Notes: generated by a model from the sequence alone, not told the origin. Positions 34,340-42,312 are shown, counted from the first letter of the stretch. The stretch is 47,643 nt of DNA from an uncultured Acetatifactor sp. (GCA_947589075.1 CANQBS010000011.1:1-47643); one strand, 5' to 3'. Program-made: numbers and translations.

Positions 34340-34960
34340 TTGCAGATCATAAGGATGTTTTCGGCGGAAAAATATAAGGGAACGAGGAACTACTTAAAAA
34401 CCCAGAAAAAATATGAGGTGCTCAGGACTCTGTTGTATTTCGGCATTTCCTTAAGCCTGTTTTTTGCAGGTTATTTTGCCACAAAAAGCTACAACGCCGC
34501 CAACGGACACGGAGACCTTGACCCGAGACTGAACCTGTTGACTATAGTGGCGGTCCTGGGTTGTCTTCCCGCCAGCAAGAGCGCGGTAAGCGCCATTCTG
34601 TACCTTCGCACCAAAAGCTTAAGCGATGCCGCGGCAAGCGCCATTATGGCGTGCAGCAGGGGCATGGCGGAGCTTTACGATATGGTATTCACTTCCTATT
34701 CCCGGAATTTCAGTGTGGGGCATATGACTGTAAGGGGCAATACCGTCTGCGGCTACAGCGAGGACGCGAAATTCGATGAAAACGCTTTTTATAAGCATAT
34801 CGATAATATTTTAAAAACCGACGGCCACAAGGATGTGACGGTGAAGATATTCACGGATCTGAAAAAATATACGGGCAGGCTGGAGCAGATGAGGAATCTG
34901 GAGGCAGATGAAGACCGAACTGCAGCCATCGTCAATACGCTGAAAAGCGTGGCCCTGTAG
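34340..34960 (+). CDS. Two-helix membrane protein of unknown function
   Basis: The start is TTG 34340, with GGGAGGA 8 bases before it. The 206-residue protein has a basic N-terminus (KYKGTRNYLKTQKKYE), two hydrophobic helices (about 28-48 and 65-85) and a ~115-residue soluble domain with no motif I recognise (AAASAIMACSRGMAELYDMVF, then strands and helices to a KSVAL end). Such proteins occur next to RluA-type synthases in related genomes as far as I recall, but without known function. It is tightly packed between the HAD and RluA genes. Confidence 0.7.
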   Translation: MQIIRMFSAEKYKGTRNYLKTQKKYEVLRTLLYFGISLSLFFAGYFATKSYNAANGHGDLDPRLNLLTIVAVLGCLPASKSAVSAILYLRTKSLSDAAASAIMACSRGMAELYDMVFTSYSRNFSVGHMTVRGNTVCGYSEDAKFDENAFYKHIDNILKTDGHKDVTVKIFTDLKKYTGRLEQMRNLEADEDRTAAIVNTLKSVAL

Positions 34961-34972
34961 AAGGAGTTTTTC

Positions 34973-36124
34973 ATGCAGCAGGCTGTGATCGGTCCTGATC
35001 AGGCAGGACAGAGACTGGATAAATATTTGCGCAGACTTTTGCCCGGCGCCCCGGACAGCTTTCTTTATAAAATGCTGAGGAAGAAAAATCTCACCCTGAA
35101 CGGGAAAAAGGCGGAGGGAAAAGAGATCCTTCTGACCGGGGACGAGATAAAATTGTTTTTCTCCGAGGAAACCTATGGAAAGTTTGCCGCAGACAGCAGG
35201 AAAACAGAAGCATCGGAAGAAAACCTTTCACAGTATTCTCTGGCCTATCGCAGACTTCACGGGATCGGCGTGGTGTATGAAGATCCACATGTGCTGATCC
35301 TAAACAAGCCCGCGGGGATTCTGAGCCAGAAGTCTGTGGCGGGGGATCTCAGCCTGAATGAATGGATGATCGGATATCTTTTGCAGAACGGGAGCCTGCA
35401 GGAGAAGGATTTTGCCCTGTTTCGGCCTTCCGTCTGCAATCGGCTGGACCGCAACACCAGCGGCCTGGTGCTGTGTGGGAAGACCCTTGCCGGGAGCCAG
35501 GGGCTGTCTTGGGCCATCAGAGAGCGTCATGTAGGGAAATTTTACCGCACCATCGTGCTGGGATGGATGGAGGAGCCCTGTAAACTGGAAGGATATCTGA
35601 CCAAGGATGAGAGGAATAATCGGGTGTCTGTTGCTCCGCTTGCCGGAGGACAGAAGGAACGAGTAAAAGCGCAGAACGGGAAAACAGGAGAGGAGCAGGA
35701 TAAGCAGCAAGGGGCGCAGCACGGAAGACCTGGAGAAGCGCCGGAAAGGAGTCCGGCTCCCGTCAGAATAGCCTGCAGACCTCTTTCCTTTTCATACCCC
35801 AATGGCGGTGGGGGAAGAGAGGCGCTGACCTGTCTGGAGGTGGAGCTGCTTACGGGAAAATCCCACCAGATCAGGGCTCAGTTAGCGGAGGCAGGTTTTC
35901 CTCTGCTCGGGGATTACAAATATGGGGTCCCTTCTGTCAATGACAGGTTCAAGGCGGAATACGGCCTTCCTTTTCAGCTTTTGCACGCCTGCAGGCTGGA
36001 ATTTCCCGGAGCAGGTCCGGAATTCCTGAAGAAAGAGGCTATGGCGGGAATTTCGGGAAAAACCTTTGAGGCACCCCTGCCCGGAATTTTTTCAAAAATA
36101 TTAAAGGAAAAAAACTTCAGATGA
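34973..36124 (+). CDS. RluA-family pseudouridine synthase
   Basis: The 383-residue protein carries an N-terminal S4 domain (about 10-75: AGQRLDKYLRRLLPG), the RluA catalytic domain with ILNKPAGILSQKS and active-site Asp in CNRLDRNTSGLVLCGKT, and the closing TGKSHQIRAQLAEAGFPLLGDYKYG motif. A low-complexity insertion rich in Gly, Gln, Glu and Lys (about 225-265, KAQNGKTGEEQDKQQ) lengthens it. It modifies uridine in rRNA or tRNA; the family (RluC/D/A type) does not settle the site. AGGAG lies 7 bases before the ATG. The final AACTTCAGA and stop are tandemly duplicated downstream. Confidence 0.92.
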   Translation: MQQAVIGPDQAGQRLDKYLRRLLPGAPDSFLYKMLRKKNLTLNGKKAEGKEILLTGDEIKLFFSEETYGKFAADSRKTEASEENLSQYSLAYRRLHGIGVVYEDPHVLILNKPAGILSQKSVAGDLSLNEWMIGYLLQNGSLQEKDFALFRPSVCNRLDRNTSGLVLCGKTLAGSQGLSWAIRERHVGKFYRTIVLGWMEEPCKLEGYLTKDERNNRVSVAPLAGGQKERVKAQNGKTGEEQDKQQGAQHGRPGEAPERSPAPVRIACRPLSFSYPNGGGGREALTCLEVELLTGKSHQIRAQLAEAGFPLLGDYKYGVPSVNDRFKAEYGLPFQLLHACRLEFPGAGPEFLKKEAMAGISGKTFEAPLPGIFSKILKEKNFR

Positions 36125-36138
36125 AAAAACTTCAGATG
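36109..36138 (+). repeat. 15-bp tandem repeat across the RluA stop codon
   Basis: AAAAAACTTCAGATG is at 36109-36123 and 36124-36138. The 15-base period repeats the TGA stop in frame. Confidence 0.95.
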
Positions 36139-36224
36139 ATGAAAATTTCAGACCGGAAAATTTCAAAAAAATTAAAATGAAAAACAGCATCTGAAATAAA
36201 AGAGAAGAGGAAAAGTAACAGGGA

Positions 36225-36761
36225 ATGGCTACATGGAATTCAAGGGGACTGCGGGGATCCACCTTAGAGGATATGATCAACCGCACCAATGAAAAATATG
36301 AGGAGAATGGTCTTGCTCTGATCCAAAAGGTGCCGACCCCCATTACTCCCATTAAAATGGACAAGGAGCACCATCAGATCACCCTGGCTTATTTTGACCA
36401 GAAGAGCACCATCGACTATATCGGCGCGGTACAGGGAATCCCGGTCTGCTTTGACGCCAAGGAATGCGCGGCGGATACCTTTGCCCTGCAAAACATTCAT
36501 GCGCATCAGGTGGAGTTTATGGGGAAGTTTGAAAAGCAGGGAGGGATCGCCTTTTTCCTGATCTTTTATACCCATAAGGATCTGTTTTACTATCTTCCTT
36601 ATGAAATGCTCCGGTTCTTTTGGGACAGAGCGAAGGAGGGCGGCAGAAAAAGCTTTCGCTTCGATGAATTGAATCCGGAGTATATCCTCCCGAAAAAGCA
36701 TGGAATTCTGGTTCCGTACCTGGACATGATCCAAAAGGATTTAGAGGACAGGGACTATTGA
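36225..36761 (+). CDS. recU: Holliday junction resolvase RecU
   Basis: The 178-residue protein shows the RecU order: MATWNSRGLRGSTLEDMIN (Gram-positive start), catalytic Asp in STIDYIGAV and FDAKECAADTF with the conserved Glu/Lys, then FFLIFYTHKDLFYYLPYEML. RecU nicks four-way junctions in Firmicutes, replacing RuvC, and also works with RecA. Its partners RuvA and RuvB are upstream. AGAGGAAAAGTAACAGGG precedes ATG 36225. Its TGA stop lies inside the -35 hexamer of the his promoter. Confidence 0.95.
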   Translation: MATWNSRGLRGSTLEDMINRTNEKYEENGLALIQKVPTPITPIKMDKEHHQITLAYFDQKSTIDYIGAVQGIPVCFDAKECAADTFALQNIHAHQVEFMGKFEKQGGIAFFLIFYTHKDLFYYLPYEMLRFFWDRAKEGGRKSFRFDELNPEYILPKKHGILVPYLDMIQKDLEDRDY

Positions 36762-36786
36762 CAGAAGGATTGCTTTTGGATATACT
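36758..36786 (+). promoter_or_regulatory. Promoter of the histidine operon
   Basis: A perfect TTGACA (36758-36763), 17-base spacer and TATACT (36781-36786). The -35 overlaps the recU stop codon. The expected start near 36793 leaves a ~124-nt leader before hisZ. Confidence 0.85.
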
Positions 36787-36840
36787 ACAAAATAGTTTTA
36801 CTGTTTAACAAAATAATACATTAATGTGATAAAGTACAGG

Positions 36841-36898
36841 GCTGGCTGGAATGATTGGCAGGGAATATATTCGACTTTGGCAACAGGCTTCAGCCGGC
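36841..36898 (+). promoter_or_regulatory. Long-range stem in the hisZ leader
   Basis: GCTGGCTG (36841-36848) can pair with CAGCCGGC (36891-36898), one G-U pair, followed by TTTTGGAGG, which includes the hisZ ribosome site. It could act as a weak attenuator, but there is no His-codon leader peptide or T-box motif, so its role is doubtful. Confidence 0.35.
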
Positions 36899-36916
36899 TT
36901 TTGGAGGTTCTTTTCT

Positions 36917-38029
36917 ATGAGCAAACAACTACTCCACACTCCGGAGGGGGTCCGGGACATCTATGGCAGGGAATATGCGAGAAAGCTTGTGATAGAGGGC
37001 AGACTTCAGGATGTGATACACCGTTATGGATATGAGTCGGTTCAAACGCCTACCTTTGAATATTTTGATGTGTTTTCCAGGGAAATCGGAACGACCCCAA
37101 GCAAGGAATTGTATAAATTTTTCGATAAGGAAAACAACACCCTGGTCCTGCGTCCGGATTTCACCCCTTCCATCGCCAGGTGCGCCGCCAAATACTATAT
37201 GGAGGAGCAGCGTCCTGTCCGTTTCAGCTATATGGGGAATACCTTCACCAATACTTCCAGCCTGCAGGGAAAGCTGAACGAGGTGACCCAGATGGGAGCG
37301 GAGCTGATCAACGATGGTTCAGTGGAGGCGGATGCCGAAATGATCAGCCTGGTGGTGGAGTCCTTAAAAAGCGCCGGACTGACCCGCTTTCAGGTGAGCA
37401 TCGGTCAGGTGGAATACTTTAAGGGACTTTGTCAGGAGGCGGGGTTAGATGAGGAAACGGAATCCAGACTGCGGGAATATATCTCCGGCAAAAATTATTT
37501 TGCGGCCCAGGAGGTGCTCATGGGGGCGGAGGTAAGGGAGCCCTATCTGGGTATCCTGTTAAAGGCGGCGGATCTGTTCGAAAACATGTCCTCCCTTTCA
37601 GAGGCTGGTAGCCTGGTCAGCAATTCCAGATCCCTAAATGCCATCCGGCATCTGGAAAAGCTTTCTGAGGTTTTGAAGCTTTACGGGGTGGACAAATATG
37701 TCACCTTCGACCTGGGAATTCTGAGTAAATATCATTATTATACGGGAGTGATCTTCCGGGCTTATACCTACGGCGTAGGAGATGCGGTGGTGAAGGGCGG
37801 GCGCTACGATAACCTGCTGCATCAGTTCGGAAAAGACGCCCCTGCAGTGGGCTTCGCCATTGTAGTGGACGACCTGATGGAGGCCCTGGAGCATCAAAAG
37901 GTGGATCTTAAGCTGCCGCAGAGGAAGAGGACCGTTTTCTATTCAAAGGAAAATTATCCGGAGAAGCTTGCGGAAGTAACTGCCCTGCGCAGGGAGGGAA
38001 TCCCCGTAGAACTGGTCTTACAAAAATAA
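36917..38029 (+). CDS. hisZ: ATP phosphoribosyltransferase regulatory subunit HisZ
   Basis: GGAGG nine bases upstream fixes ATG 36917, giving 370 residues; the frame is open to 36851, but that would start in the leader. The protein is a class II tRNA-synthetase-like paralog (HisRS fold) without synthetase activity: MSKQLLHTPEGVRDIYG, LRPDFTPSIAR and GGRYDNLLHQFG. With short HisG it forms the histidine-inhibited octamer that starts histidine synthesis. It is the first gene of the operon. Its stop codon lies in a 9-bp tandem repeat ATAAGTAAT (38026-38043), which repeats the TAA in frame. Confidence 0.94.
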   Translation: MSKQLLHTPEGVRDIYGREYARKLVIEGRLQDVIHRYGYESVQTPTFEYFDVFSREIGTTPSKELYKFFDKENNTLVLRPDFTPSIARCAAKYYMEEQRPVRFSYMGNTFTNTSSLQGKLNEVTQMGAELINDGSVEADAEMISLVVESLKSAGLTRFQVSIGQVEYFKGLCQEAGLDEETESRLREYISGKNYFAAQEVLMGAEVREPYLGILLKAADLFENMSSLSEAGSLVSNSRSLNAIRHLEKLSEVLKLYGVDKYVTFDLGILSKYHYYTGVIFRAYTYGVGDAVVKGGRYDNLLHQFGKDAPAVGFAIVVDDLMEALEHQKVDLKLPQRKRTVFYSKENYPEKLAEVTALRREGIPVELVLQK

Positions 38030-38084
38030 GTAATATAAGTAATTTGAAACAACAATTTTGGAAACAGGCGGAAGGCAGATTACC

Positions 38085-38735
38085 ATGGATCATGACAGAT
38101 ATTTAACCTTTGCCCTGGCAAAAGGAAGGCTTGCAGATCAGACCCTGAAGCTTCTGGAGCAGATCGGCGTCACCTGTGAGGAGATGAAGGACAAAACCTC
38201 CAGAAAGCTGATCTTTGTGAATGAGGAAAGGAAATTCAGGTTTTTCCTGGCAAAGGGATCGGATGTACCCACCTATGTGGAATATGGCGCTGCGGATATC
38301 GGCGTGGCCGGAAAGGATACCATCCTGGAGGAGAACAAAAACGTTTATGAGGTTCTGGACCTGGGATTCGGGAAGTGCCGTATGTGTGTCTGCGGACCCT
38401 CCCGGGCGGAGGAGCTTTTAAAGCACCATGAGCGGATCCGGGTCGCCAGCAAATATCCCAATATCGCAAGGGATTATTTTTATAATAAGAAATATCAGAC
38501 CGTGGATATCATCAAGCTGAACGGGTCGGTGGAGCTGGGACCTCTGGTAGAATTATCGGATGTGATCGTAGATATTGTGGAAACGGGCTCTACCCTTCGG
38601 GAGAACGGTCTCAGCGTGCTGGAGGAGATCTGTCCTTTGTCCGCCAGGATGATCGTGAATCCGGTGAGCATGCGGATGGAGACAGCCAGGATCAAACAGC
38701 TGATCACAGAGATCAGAAAGCTGAAGGAAAGCTGA
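38085..38735 (+). CDS. hisG: ATP phosphoribosyltransferase, short form
   Basis: ATG 38085 follows GGAAGG; a TTG at 38058 is in frame but not supported. The 216-residue length is the short HisG form that lacks the C-terminal regulatory domain and needs HisZ. Motifs include ALAKGRLADQTLKLLE, GAADIGVAGKDTI and DVIVDIVETGSTLRENGL (PRPP-binding). It joins ATP and PRPP, the committed step. The end of the gene is part of an 11-bp tandem array. Confidence 0.96.
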   Translation: MDHDRYLTFALAKGRLADQTLKLLEQIGVTCEEMKDKTSRKLIFVNEERKFRFFLAKGSDVPTYVEYGAADIGVAGKDTILEENKNVYEVLDLGFGKCRMCVCGPSRAEELLKHHERIRVASKYPNIARDYFYNKKYQTVDIIKLNGSVELGPLVELSDVIVDIVETGSTLRENGLSVLEEICPLSARMIVNPVSMRMETARIKQLITEIRKLKES

Positions 38736-38774
38736 AGGAAAGCTGACGGAAAACCGACAGAAAGCTGACAGAAA
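38720..38774 (+). repeat. 11-bp tandem array across the hisG stop codon (5 units)
   Basis: Units GCTGAAGGAAA twice, then GCTGACGGAAA, ACCGACAGAAA and GCTGACAGAAA, in exact 11-base register from 38720 to 38774. The first units encode the last residues and stop of hisG; the remainder fills the gap to the hisD ribosome site. Confidence 0.95.
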
Positions 38775-38787
38775 GGCGGAAGGTTTA

Positions 38788-40089
38788 ATGAGAATCATAG
38801 ATTTGACCCCTGAGACCAGGGCGGATATCTTAAATGATTTATTGAAAAGAAGTCCCAACAATTACGGACAGTATGAAGAGACGGTGAATGCCATCATAAA
38901 AGACATAAGGGAAAAGGGAGATCAGGCTCTGTTTGAGTATACCGAAAAGCTGGACCATTTTGCCCTGAACGACTCCAATATCCGGGTGAGCAGAAAGGAA
39001 ATAGAAGAGGCCTATGAGCAGGTGGAGCCTGCCTTTATAGAGGTACTGAAGCGTTCCGCAGAAAATATCCGCGCCTTCCACGCCAGGCAGCTGCGCACCA
39101 GCTGGTTTGAGACGAAGGAGGACGGAAGTATCCTGGGAATGCGGATCACCCCCATAGAGAGGGCCGGGGTTTATGTGCCGGGCGGGAAGGCGGCGTATCC
39201 CTCCAGCCTGCTGATGAATGTGATCCCGGCTAAGGTGGCCGGCGTGAAGGATATCATCATGACCACGCCTCCCAACAGGGAAGGGAAGATCAATCCCGGC
39301 ACCCTGGTGGCGGCGGATATTGCCGGAGTAAACAGGGTCTTCAGGGCAGGAGGCGCCCAGGCTGTGGCTGCCATGGCCTTTGGAACCCGGTCGATTCCCA
39401 AGGTAGACAAGATTACGGGACCGGGCAATATTTTTGTCGCCCTGGCGAAAAAGGCGGTCTACGGCTATGTGAGCATCGATTCCATTGCCGGACCCAGCGA
39501 GATCCTGGTGCTTGCGGACGAAACGGCCAGACCGGAATACGTGGCGGCGGATCTGTTGTCCCAGGCGGAGCATGATGAAATGGCCAGCGCCATTCTCATT
39601 ACTACCTCGAAGGAACTGGCCCAAAGGGTGTCTGAATGGACGGATATTTTCCTCCAGAGGCTGGAGAGGAAGGAGATCATTTCCAAATCCCTGGAGCATT
39701 ACGGCTATATCCTCCTGGCGGACAGTCTGGAGGACGCGGTGGAGACAGCCAACGCCATTGCGTCGGAGCATCTGGAGATCCTGATGCGCAATCCCTTTGA
39801 GGTGATGACGAAGATCCGCAACGCAGGGGCGATTTTCCTGGGAGATTATTCATCCGAACCTCTGGGGGATTACTATGCGGGTCCGAATCATATCCTTCCC
39901 ACCAATGGGACGGCAAGGTTCTTTTCTCCGTTAAATGTGGACGATTTCCTGAAAAAGACCAGTATCATCGCTTATTCCAGGGAAGCCCTTGAGAGAGTCC
40001 ACGGGGATATTGAGCTCTTTGCCAGAAAAGAAGGTCTTACCGCCCATGAGAACAGCATCCGGGTAAGATTTGAGGACAAAGGTGTTTAA
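38788..40089 (+). CDS. hisD: Histidinol dehydrogenase
   Basis: The 433-residue protein is a full-length HisD, which oxidises L-histidinol to histidine in two NAD-dependent steps. Landmarks are PGGKAAYPSSLLMNVIPAKVAG, DKITGPGNIFVALAKK, IAGPSEILVLADE, the zinc-binding DLLSQAEHDEMA stretch, and SEHLEI and GDYYAGPNHILPTNGTARF with catalytic His/Glu residues. GGCGGAAGG precedes ATG 38788. The gene is third in the compact his operon. Confidence 0.97.
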   Translation: MRIIDLTPETRADILNDLLKRSPNNYGQYEETVNAIIKDIREKGDQALFEYTEKLDHFALNDSNIRVSRKEIEEAYEQVEPAFIEVLKRSAENIRAFHARQLRTSWFETKEDGSILGMRITPIERAGVYVPGGKAAYPSSLLMNVIPAKVAGVKDIIMTTPPNREGKINPGTLVAADIAGVNRVFRAGGAQAVAAMAFGTRSIPKVDKITGPGNIFVALAKKAVYGYVSIDSIAGPSEILVLADETARPEYVAADLLSQAEHDEMASAILITTSKELAQRVSEWTDIFLQRLERKEIISKSLEHYGYILLADSLEDAVETANAIASEHLEILMRNPFEVMTKIRNAGAIFLGDYSSEPLGDYYAGPNHILPTNGTARFFSPLNVDDFLKKTSIIAYSREALERVHGDIELFARKEGLTAHENSIRVRFEDKGV

Positions 40090-40112
40090 GGAAAAGTTGT
40101 TTAAGGCAAAGA
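40083..40112 (+). repeat. 15-bp tandem repeat across the hisD stop codon
   Basis: TGTTTAAGGAAAAGT (40083-40097) is followed by TGTTTAAGGCAAAGA (40098-40112). The period of 15 repeats the TAA in frame. Confidence 0.88.
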
Positions 40113-40114
40113 AA

Positions 40115-40147
40115 TGACCGGATGGGTCAATTTGACCAAATTGGTCA
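40115..40147. promoter_or_regulatory. Twin TGACC-N5-GGTCA palindromes before hisB
   Basis: TGACC-GGATG-GGTCA (40115-40129) is followed three bases later by TGACC-AAATT-GGTCA (40133-40147). Two 15-bp dyads lie 18 bp apart and the half-sites are identical. This looks like a tandem operator. A further TTTGAC lies at 40154 and the repeat AACTTTGA at 40150 and 40171. No convincing promoter overlaps it. Confidence 0.5.
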
Positions 40148-40194
40148 AAAACTTTGACTAAATTGTGGATAACTTTGAGAAAACTTTATCAGAA

Positions 40195-40278
40195 CAGCAT
40201 TTGCAGGACGGCATATGCACAACAGCATCTGCTGGGCAGCGTATGCAGAAAGGCATCTCAAAATGGCGTCTATCAGGC
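40195..40278 (+). repeat. Six degenerate 14-bp tandem units before hisB
   Basis: In exact 14-base register: CAGCATTTGCAGGA, CGGCATATGCACAA, CAGCATCTGCTGGG, CAGCGTATGCAGAA, AGGCATCTCAAAAT, GGCGTCTATCAGGC. The consensus is roughly CAGCATATGCAGAA. The array ends next to the hisB ribosome site. It leaves frames open upstream of hisB, but this has no gene support. Confidence 0.8.
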
Positions 40279-40295
40279 GCAGAAAAGAGGGAAAT

Positions 40296-40883
40296 ATGGT
40301 ACGCAGTACAACAGTCAGCCGCAAGACAAAGGAAACGGATATCCGAATGATCCTGAACCTGGACGGCACAGGTCAGGCGGATATCCATACCGGCATCGGA
40401 TTCCTGGATCATATGCTGGAAGGTTTCTGCAAACATGGGTTTTTCGATTTAAAATGCAGGGTGGACGGAGATCTTCAGGTGGACGGACACCATACGGCGG
40501 AGGACGCCGGCATCGTCCTGGGACAGGCCATCAGGGATGCCCTGGGAGATAAAAAAGGGATCCGCCGTTATGGCTTTTTCCTCCTTCCCATGGATGAAAG
40601 CCTTGCCCTGTGCGCAGTGGATCTGTGCGGGCGCCCATACCTGGTATTTGACTGCCAGTTTCCGGCTCAGAAGGTGGGAGATCTGGATACAGAGCTGGTG
40701 CGGGAATTCTTTTACGCCCTGTCCTACAGCGCCGGGATGAATCTTCATATCAGAATGCTTTCCGGAGGCAATACTCACCACATGATCGAAGCCGTCTTTA
40801 AGGCATTTGCCAAGGCTCTGGACCAGGCCTGCAGCTTTGATGAGAGAGTGAACGGCGTCCTGAGCACCAAGGGGATCTTATAA
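40296..40883 (+). CDS. hisB: Imidazoleglycerol-phosphate dehydratase
   Basis: ATG 40296 lies just after AGAGGGAA and begins the conserved MVRSTTVSRKTKETDI start; the frame is open to 40215, but that is repeat sequence. The 195 residues match monofunctional HisB. The two symmetric metal-binding motifs DGHHTAEDAGIVLGQA and GGNTHHMIEAVFKAFAKAL are intact. It dehydrates imidazole glycerol phosphate. The stop is followed by a degenerate TTATGAtAAC repeat (40880-40930). Confidence 0.96.
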   Translation: MVRSTTVSRKTKETDIRMILNLDGTGQADIHTGIGFLDHMLEGFCKHGFFDLKCRVDGDLQVDGHHTAEDAGIVLGQAIRDALGDKKGIRRYGFFLLPMDESLALCAVDLCGRPYLVFDCQFPAQKVGDLDTELVREFFYALSYSAGMNLHIRMLSGGNTHHMIEAVFKAFAKALDQACSFDERVNGVLSTKGIL

Positions 40884-40930
40884 TTTATGATAACCTTATG
40901 ACTTATGACAACCTTATAACTTATGATAAA
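40880..40930 (+). repeat. Degenerate repeat after hisB
   Basis: CTTATAATTTATGATAACC, CTTATGACTTATGACAACC and CTTATAACTTATGATAAAA form a ~19-bp unit repeated three times from the hisB stop codon to the next ribosome site. Confidence 0.85.
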
Positions 40931-40941
40931 AGGAGCGTCTC

Positions 40942-42288
40942 ATGATCGTTAAAAAATTTGTTCCCTGTATCTACCTGTATTACGGCAAGGCTGTGCGCAG
41001 TTTAAAGGATGTGACCGTGGTAGATACGGATCCGGTAAGGCTTGCAAAATATTACAGCGAAAACAATGCGGATGAGCTCATCGTCTTTGATATGTCCGCA
41101 AGGGCGGCCAATGAACTGGCCCATTCGGATTTTGGACCGGAGGATAAGGTACAGAGCGCCGACAGGCTGCATGAGGAGGCCCTTGATGTGATCCGGGAGA
41201 TCTGCTCCGCAGTGGATCTGGAGGTGATCGGGGCAGGTCATATCCGCCGGCTGGAGGACGTGAAGAAGCTTTTGTACGCCGGCTGCAGAAGAATCGTCTT
41301 AAATTACGAAAATGCATCCAATGCCGGGCTGACGGAGGAGGCTTCCAAAAGGTTCGGCAGGGAGAAACTCCTGGCGGCCTGCGATGAGGTGGCCGTGCTG
41401 GAAGGCAACCTGGATCTGATCCGGACCCATGTCTCCGCCCTGCTTTTAATGAATCCCCATATGATCCGGGAAACGGCGGAGCTTTTGGATATTCCTTTCT
41501 ATGTGCAGATCAATCAGGTGGCTCTCAATAAGCTGATGGATATTTTCTCTTTTGAAAACATCTGCGGGGTGACCGGCAACTGCATCAATGACAATGTCAG
41601 AGAAGTTCTGAGCCTGAAGCAGCTTTGTCAGGAAAACGGAATCCCGGTGGCGACCCTGGATGCCGCTTTTCGTTGGGAGGATTTTAAAAAGAACAGCGAC
41701 GGTCTGGTGCCTGTGGTGGCCCAGGATGATAAGACCCAGGAGGTCCTTATGGTGGCGTATATGAATGAGACTGCTTACCAGACTACTATACATACCGGGA
41801 AAATGACTTATTACAGCCGCAGCCGCAGACAACTCTGGGTAAAAGGGGAGACCAGCGGCCATTACCAATACGTCAGGTCCCTCTATGCCGACTGCGATAT
41901 GGATACTATCCTGGCAAAAGTGCATCAGATCGGACCCGCCTGCCACACCGGGGCAAAAAGCTGCTTCTTTCACCAGATCGTGGAAAAAGAGACCGTGAAA
42001 GAGGAATCCAATCCCTTAAAGGTATTCGAAGAGGTCTTTGAGGTGATCCGGGACCGGAAAATCAATCCCAAGGAAGGTTCCTATACTAATTATCTCTTTG
42101 ATAAGGGTCTGGACAAGATCTTGAAGAAGCTGGGAGAGGAAGCCACGGAGATCGTCATTGCCGCCAAGAATCCCAATCCCAATGAGGTCAGGTATGAGAT
42201 CAGCGATTTTCTTTACCATATGATGGTGCTGATGGCGCAAAAAGAGATCACCTGGGAGGAGATCACCTCGGAGCTTGCGAAACGCTGA
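40942..42288 (+). CDS. hisIE: HisF-like / HisI / HisE fusion (PRA-cyclohydrolase and PRA-pyrophosphatase)
   Basis: The 448-residue protein is far longer than HisIE (~200). Residues ~1-235 resemble the HisF/HisA barrel (IVKKFVPCIYLYYGKAV, YYSENNADELIVFDMSA), but HisF catalytic Asp11 is Tyr11 (CIYLYYG in place of CLDV) and the phosphate-binding GGGI reads GAGH. HisI follows (~244-345) with CDMD at 318-321 and the zinc/metal cysteines Cys334 and Cys341 in GPACHTGAKSCFF. HisE lies at ~355-448 (EEATEIVIAAKN, SDFLYHMMVLM). The HisIE parts look active, while the barrel is probably catalytically dead and perhaps structural. AAAGGAG precedes ATG. hisC, hisH, hisA and hisF are absent from this operon. 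Confidence 0.9.
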   Translation: MIVKKFVPCIYLYYGKAVRSLKDVTVVDTDPVRLAKYYSENNADELIVFDMSARAANELAHSDFGPEDKVQSADRLHEEALDVIREICSAVDLEVIGAGHIRRLEDVKKLLYAGCRRIVLNYENASNAGLTEEASKRFGREKLLAACDEVAVLEGNLDLIRTHVSALLLMNPHMIRETAELLDIPFYVQINQVALNKLMDIFSFENICGVTGNCINDNVREVLSLKQLCQENGIPVATLDAAFRWEDFKKNSDGLVPVVAQDDKTQEVLMVAYMNETAYQTTIHTGKMTYYSRSRRQLWVKGETSGHYQYVRSLYADCDMDTILAKVHQIGPACHTGAKSCFFHQIVEKETVKEESNPLKVFEEVFEVIRDRKINPKEGSYTNYLFDKGLDKILKKLGEEATEIVIAAKNPNPNEVRYEISDFLYHMMVLMAQKEITWEEITSELAKR

Positions 42289-42296
42289 AGACAGAA

Positions 42297-42312
42297 GGCA
42301 CGGGTCCGTGCC
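42297..42312 (+). terminator. GC-rich hairpin after hisIE
   Basis: GGCACGG (42297-42303) and CCGTGCC (42306-42312) form a perfect stem with a 2-base loop, too tight as drawn so the inner pair must open. No U run follows; it may be a weak pause or an mRNA-end protecting stem rather than a terminator. Confidence 0.35.

Noticed and set aside
36787..36916. Histidine T-box or His leader peptide before hisZ
   Set aside because: No T-box consensus and no series of His codons in any frame.
40195..40278. CRISPR array
   Set aside because: The 14-bp units have no spacers and are too short and degenerate.
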